From Oscillospiraceae bacterium (GTDB lineage: Bacteria > Bacillota > Clostridia > Oscillospirales > Ruminococcaceae), in assembly GCA_900765125.1 (NCBI GenBank), contig CAAFQL010000303.1, positions 1 through 8,210 on the forward strand: a DNA stretch of 8,210 nt, written 5' to 3'. Under the pieces are notes generated by a model. It had not been told where the DNA came from, did no database searches, and saw only the letters and a list, made by a program, of their open reading frames with translations. Shown here piece after piece: positions 5,707-8,210 of the stretch; position 1 is the first letter of the stretch; every line of letters starts with the position of its first letter. The translations under genes were made by a program, and so were the position numbers.

Positions 5707-6266
5707 GTGAAATAAAATGGAATGAACTTCGGGATAAAGCCCATGCAAACGCTGTAGAACATGGATTTTGGGAGAATAAGCCCAGTAATGAGCATTTTCT
5801 TTGTCTGGTGATCTCTGAACTGATGGAAGCTGTGAACGCTCATAGAATAAATAAGTTTGCGAAAGTACCAGCCGACAGAAAAGGTACAATATTTAATGCT
5901 CATACTTTCCACCCTGAAAATAAGTATTTCAGAGATAATTTTGAGGAATATGTAAAAGATACAGTAGAGGATGAGTTAGCCGATGCTGCTATTCGTTTAC
6001 TGGATCTTGCTGGAGCAAATAATCTGAACTTAAATAGGTTCTGCTTACAACACGTGGTTACTCCTAAGAAAAGTTTTACTGAGAATATATATGCTATCGT
6101 GAAAGATATGGTGAATTATAAATATTCCCAGGAAGAACAGATAAACTATGCTCTCCACCAGATACGAAGATTATCTGAGATTCTTAAAATTAATCTGCTG
6201 TGGCATATTGAACAAAAGATGATCTACAATGAAAGTAGAGAGAAAATGCACGGTAAGAGTTACTAA
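5703..6266 (+). CDS. MazG-like nucleotide pyrophosphohydrolase
   Basis: This all-alpha protein has the paired acidic motifs of the MazG/dUTPase-2 superfamily: ExxE at residues 39-42 (SELMEAV) and ExxD at 91-94 (DELADAAIRLLDLAG). The acidic side chains bind Mg2+ and a nucleoside triphosphate, which the family hydrolyses to the monophosphate and pyrophosphate. The opening HANAVEHGFWENKPSNEH and an ExxD helix preceded by EEYVKDTVED match phage MazG-like proteins. Between the motifs is an insert (about 51-80) with several His and Phe residues. The C-terminal 75 residues form extra helices of unknown use. Likely roles are sanitising the dNTP pool or lowering host alarmones during replication; the substrate cannot be read from sequence. 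The ATG overlaps the loader's TGA by 4 nt, so translation is probably coupled. Confidence 0.85.
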   Translation: MSEIKWNELRDKAHANAVEHGFWENKPSNEHFLCLVISELMEAVNAHRINKFAKVPADRKGTIFNAHTFHPENKYFRDNFEEYVKDTVEDELADAAIRLLDLAGANNLNLNRFCLQHVVTPKKSFTENIYAIVKDMVNYKYSQEEQINYALHQIRRLSEILKINLLWHIEQKMIYNESREKMHGKSY

Positions 6267-6286
6267 TTCACTAAGTAAAAAAATAA

Positions 6287-6745
6287 ATGATGGAAAAGAA
6301 AAAAGTAATCCTGACTTTATGCAAGGCTTTCCCTGTAACTCATAGAAAGTCTGGAGAGGCTACAGGCTTTGAAGGCAAGCTGAAAGAAGGCAAGAAGATA
6401 CATACTATCCGATACAACGCTAAAGGGGTATGGGATGAGAGATATAGAGGTATTTCCTCTGGCAAAAAGTATCTCTCTGTAAGGGAGTGGACTGGCAGAC
6501 CTTATAACTCAGAACAAAGGGAGTTATCCAGGTTTGATAAGATTGGACTGCAACACGTAACCATGACTTATGGATCTGATGATGCTTATCCTCAGATATG
6601 GATAGATGATAAGCTGGTTCCTATTCAGGAAGTAGCTAAAAATGACGGTCTGAGTGTTGAGGATTTTGTAGAGTGGTTCTTTGGTAACAACAAAGGAAAC
6701 ACGTTTGAGGGTGTAGTTATCCATTTTACAGACTTTAGATATTAA
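6287..6745 (+). CDS. Possible ASCH/PUA-like domain protein
   Basis: The 152-residue product has a beta-rich pattern. Residues 35-42 (GKKIHTIR) resemble the 'K-x-h-T-I-R' stretch near the nucleic-acid pocket of ASCH-fold proteins. This is followed by SGKKYLSVREWTGRPY (58-73), an SRFDKIGLQHV strand, a helix SVEDFVEWFFG (123-133) and a final strand FEGVVIHFTDFRY. ASCH proteins are small beta-barrels thought to bind RNA, and some modify nucleotides. I recall similar uncharacterised proteins in Bacteroides phages. The fold call is tentative and the function unknown. It begins 20 nt after the MazG-like stop, with an A-run just upstream of two consecutive ATG codons (6287 and 6290), so the exact start is uncertain by one residue. 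Confidence 0.7.
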   Translation: MMEKKKVILTLCKAFPVTHRKSGEATGFEGKLKEGKKIHTIRYNAKGVWDERYRGISSGKKYLSVREWTGRPYNSEQRELSRFDKIGLQHVTMTYGSDDAYPQIWIDDKLVPIQEVAKNDGLSVEDFVEWFFGNNKGNTFEGVVIHFTDFRY

Positions 6746-6749
6746 TCCC

Positions 6750-7118
6750 ATGAAAACAGATTTAGGAACACCTCAGTATTTGGAATACCTCACTTATTTG
6801 GATTGTAAAAAGCGGACAAAAAAACAAGTGGAATTTCGTGATCAAGACAAAAACGATGAGGTTTTAGTGCGTGCTATCCTTGCTAATAGTAGCGTAGTTG
6901 AGCATGAAAATGAACGTTCATATAGTCGTGTTTATGATGCTGTTGATCTGATTTGTAAACAGCTTTGTCCTGGGCAATGGTGTACCCGTAGCCACTGTGA
7001 ACATTATAGTTCAAGTAGTGCCTGGAATTGTGCAAAAACACGTCCTGCTGTATGTAGAGTATATAAGAAATATGTTGAAAAACAGAGAATTAACAGAGAA
7101 AAGATTCTAAAAAAGTAA
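6750..7118 (+). CDS. Cys-rich small protein, possible metal-binding, function unknown
   Basis: The 122-residue protein has an ordinary helical first half and a Cys-rich second half. C73, C78, C83, C94 and C102 (CPGQWC, RSHC, WNC, AVC) give spacing C-x4-C-x4-C-x10-C-x7-C, with C69, H82 and H85 nearby. This looks like a zinc or other metal site, but it does not match a zinc-finger type I can name; an iron-sulfur cluster is an alternative. The C-terminal 20 residues are strongly basic (VYKKYVEKQRINREKILKK), suggesting nucleic-acid contact. The middle stretch of the gene uses several CGT arginine codons, whereas neighbours mostly use AGA or AGG, a mild hint of separate origin. It begins 4 nt after the preceding TAA and ends 3 nt before the ParB-like gene. 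Confidence 0.7.
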   Translation: MKTDLGTPQYLEYLTYLDCKKRTKKQVEFRDQDKNDEVLVRAILANSSVVEHENERSYSRVYDAVDLICKQLCPGQWCTRSHCEHYSSSSAWNCAKTRPAVCRVYKKYVEKQRINREKILKK

Positions 7119-7121
7119 GTT

Positions 7122-7934
7122 ATGGAAACTAATGCAACAAAAAGAACTGATATTTTCCAGATAGATCCACGTAACATAGTGGTAATGGAAAATTTTAATG
7201 CTCGTAGAGATTTTGATCTGGATGAGCTGAAAGAACAGATTAAGGCTAAAGGAGTGCTAAACCCGATTACCGTTATTCCCTTCAAAGATGGTAGTGGTGT
7301 TGAGTTTTATAAGTTGGTAGATGGCGAAAGACGTTACAGAGCTACCATGCTGGCAATAGAGGAAGGTGCAACCATTCCATATATTAAGGCTATGAAGCTA
7401 CCGAAAGACACCAGCCCAGAGGATTTACTTATAGAACAGATGATGAGGAATGAAGGCAAGAAATTCTCTGAGTATGAATGTGGTATCATGTTCAAACGTT
7501 TTAAGGAAGAGTTTGGATATAACCAGGGTGAAATAGCTGAAAAGTTTAAAAAATCACCAGCCTTTATCAGTAAGTGCCTTTCCCTGTTAGATCTTCCTAT
7601 AGATATTCAGGAAAGGATCATTAACAAGCAGATCTCAGCTAAAGCAGCCAGAGATATAGTAGCGAGCTATGAAACAGAAGAGGAACAGGTTAAGGCTACT
7701 AAGAATGCTGTAGAAATAGCCGAAAAACAAGGCAAAAAGACTGTAACCAATAAGGAGATCAATGCTGTACAGAAAGAAGCTAAGGAAGCAAAAGAAATAG
7801 CCAATTCACTCCGTAAAATCTGGGCTTACATGGATGGTGAGGATATGATAAACCTTACCGAACTTGCAAAGCTGCTGGATAAAACAGAGGATTTAAGAAT
7901 GGCAATGAAACAATATAAAAAATCAGTAAAATGA
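7122..7934 (+). CDS. ParB/Spo0J-family DNA-binding protein
   Basis: The 270-residue protein has the ParB N-terminal domain (about 12-110). It includes NARRDFDLDELKEQIKAKG and the phosphate-binding GERR box at 68-71 (LVDGERRYRA); this box binds CTP in studied ParB proteins. EQMMRNEGKKFSEYE corresponds to the usual 'EN-x-x-R-x-x-L-x-x-x-E' block. A helix-turn-helix follows at 133-153 (YNQGEIAEKFKKSPAFISKC), the region that reads the parS-like site. The C-terminus (180-270) is helical, Lys/Glu-rich and probably dimerises. No ParA is visible, so a solitary phage ParB-like role in DNA organisation, replication or regulation is as likely as partition. The TGA overlaps the next ATG by 4 nt (ATGA). 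Confidence 0.87.
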   Translation: METNATKRTDIFQIDPRNIVVMENFNARRDFDLDELKEQIKAKGVLNPITVIPFKDGSGVEFYKLVDGERRYRATMLAIEEGATIPYIKAMKLPKDTSPEDLLIEQMMRNEGKKFSEYECGIMFKRFKEEFGYNQGEIAEKFKKSPAFISKCLSLLDLPIDIQERIINKQISAKAARDIVASYETEEEQVKATKNAVEIAEKQGKKTVTNKEINAVQKEAKEAKEIANSLRKIWAYMDGEDMINLTELAKLLDKTEDLRMAMKQYKKSVK

Positions 7935-8210
7935 AAGTAGTATTTTTTGACCTGGAAACTACAGGTACGTTAGTGAACAAACATGGTATTCACCAGATTA
8001 GCGGTGCAATAGTGGTAGATGGTGAGGTAAAAGAGGAGTTTGATTTTAAGGTTCAGCCTAACCCAAAAGCAGAAATTACCCAGGAAGCCCTGGAAGTTGC
8101 TGGAGTTACTAAAGAGCAGATCCTTTCCTATCCTCCGATGAATGTAGTGTTTCCCAAGTTTATAGCAATGCTGGATAAATACGTGGATCGCTTCAATAAG
8201 AAAGATAAGT
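7931..8210 (+). CDS. DEDD-family 3'-5' exonuclease (DnaQ-like), 3' partial
   Basis: The first 93 residues are present before the right edge. The product starts MKVVFFDLETTGT, the ExoI motif of DnaQ/epsilon-like exonucleases, whose Asp and Glu bind the catalytic metal ions. It continues with HQISGAIVVDG and a strand leading to VQPNPKAEITQEALEVAGVT, the usual approach to the active site; ExoII and ExoIII lie beyond the window. The enzyme should remove 3'-terminal nucleotides from single-stranded DNA, for proofreading or end trimming; no polymerase domain is attached so far. It overlaps the ParB-like stop as ATGA, so it is probably coupled to it. The partner polymerase is not in the window. Confidence 0.87.
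   Translation, partial: MKVVFFDLETTGTLVNKHGIHQISGAIVVDGEVKEEFDFKVQPNPKAEITQEALEVAGVTKEQILSYPPMNVVFPKFIAMLDKYVDRFNKKDK

Noticed and set aside
5852..5859. TAAGTTTG matching the Bacteroides -7 promoter element
   Set aside because: It is inside the MazG-like gene, with no upstream TTTG and no gene start suitably downstream.
5473..5889. 138-codon minus-strand ORF across the loader and MazG-like genes
   Set aside because: It is antisense to two genes with clear catalytic motifs and its product shows no recognisable domain.

Overview
This is an AT-rich window carrying one dense, single-strand array of early phage genes. The protein set is recombination, helicase loading, nucleotide hydrolysis, ParB-like and 3'-5' exonuclease. 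It lacks consistent Shine-Dalgarno sites, and several proteins resemble families I recall from gut Bacteroides/Parabacteroides prophages. The likely source is therefore a Bacteroidota temperate phage or prophage, or a metagenomic phage contig. The host assignment is inference from memory of these families; no search was possible. No tRNA, rRNA, CRISPR array, insertion sequence, integrase or structural gene is visible.

Layout: 15 genes, all on the plus strand. The left part (2-2530) is a recombination block: a RecT annealing protein cut by the window edge (its reading frame is open to the first base), a metallo-beta-lactamase-fold hydrolase 3 nt downstream that is a candidate nuclease partner, a small winged-helix protein, a NinB-like protein, and a 52-residue overlapping small gene. 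The middle (2520-4318) holds three genes of unknown role. The first is the most unusual locus here: its frame is cut by a single in-frame amber codon at 2949, yet the same frame stays coding-like to a TAA at 3096. The amber lies in a GC-rich, Asn/Ala-rich segment ending GSRL that resembles the variable segment of diversity-generating-retroelement target proteins.

After a strong hairpin in the only notable intergenic gap (4319-4373) comes a replication block (4374-5706): a DUF1376-like initiator-type protein overlapping by 77 nt a DnaC/IstB-type AAA+ helicase loader. Then come a MazG-like nucleotide pyrophosphohydrolase, a possible ASCH-fold protein, a Cys-rich small protein, a ParB-like DNA-binding protein and the first 93 residues of a DEDD 3'-5' exonuclease that runs off the right edge.

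Working model: RecT, the MBL-fold enzyme, NinB and the exonuclease process and anneal DNA ends. The initiator and AAA+ loader recruit a helicase, which is not in this window, to the phage origin. The MazG-like enzyme adjusts nucleotide pools. Gene junctions are mostly 1-20 nt or short ATGA-type overlaps, which supports one polycistronic early transcript with translational coupling. I saw no convincing promoter; the operon promoter probably lies upstream of the window.
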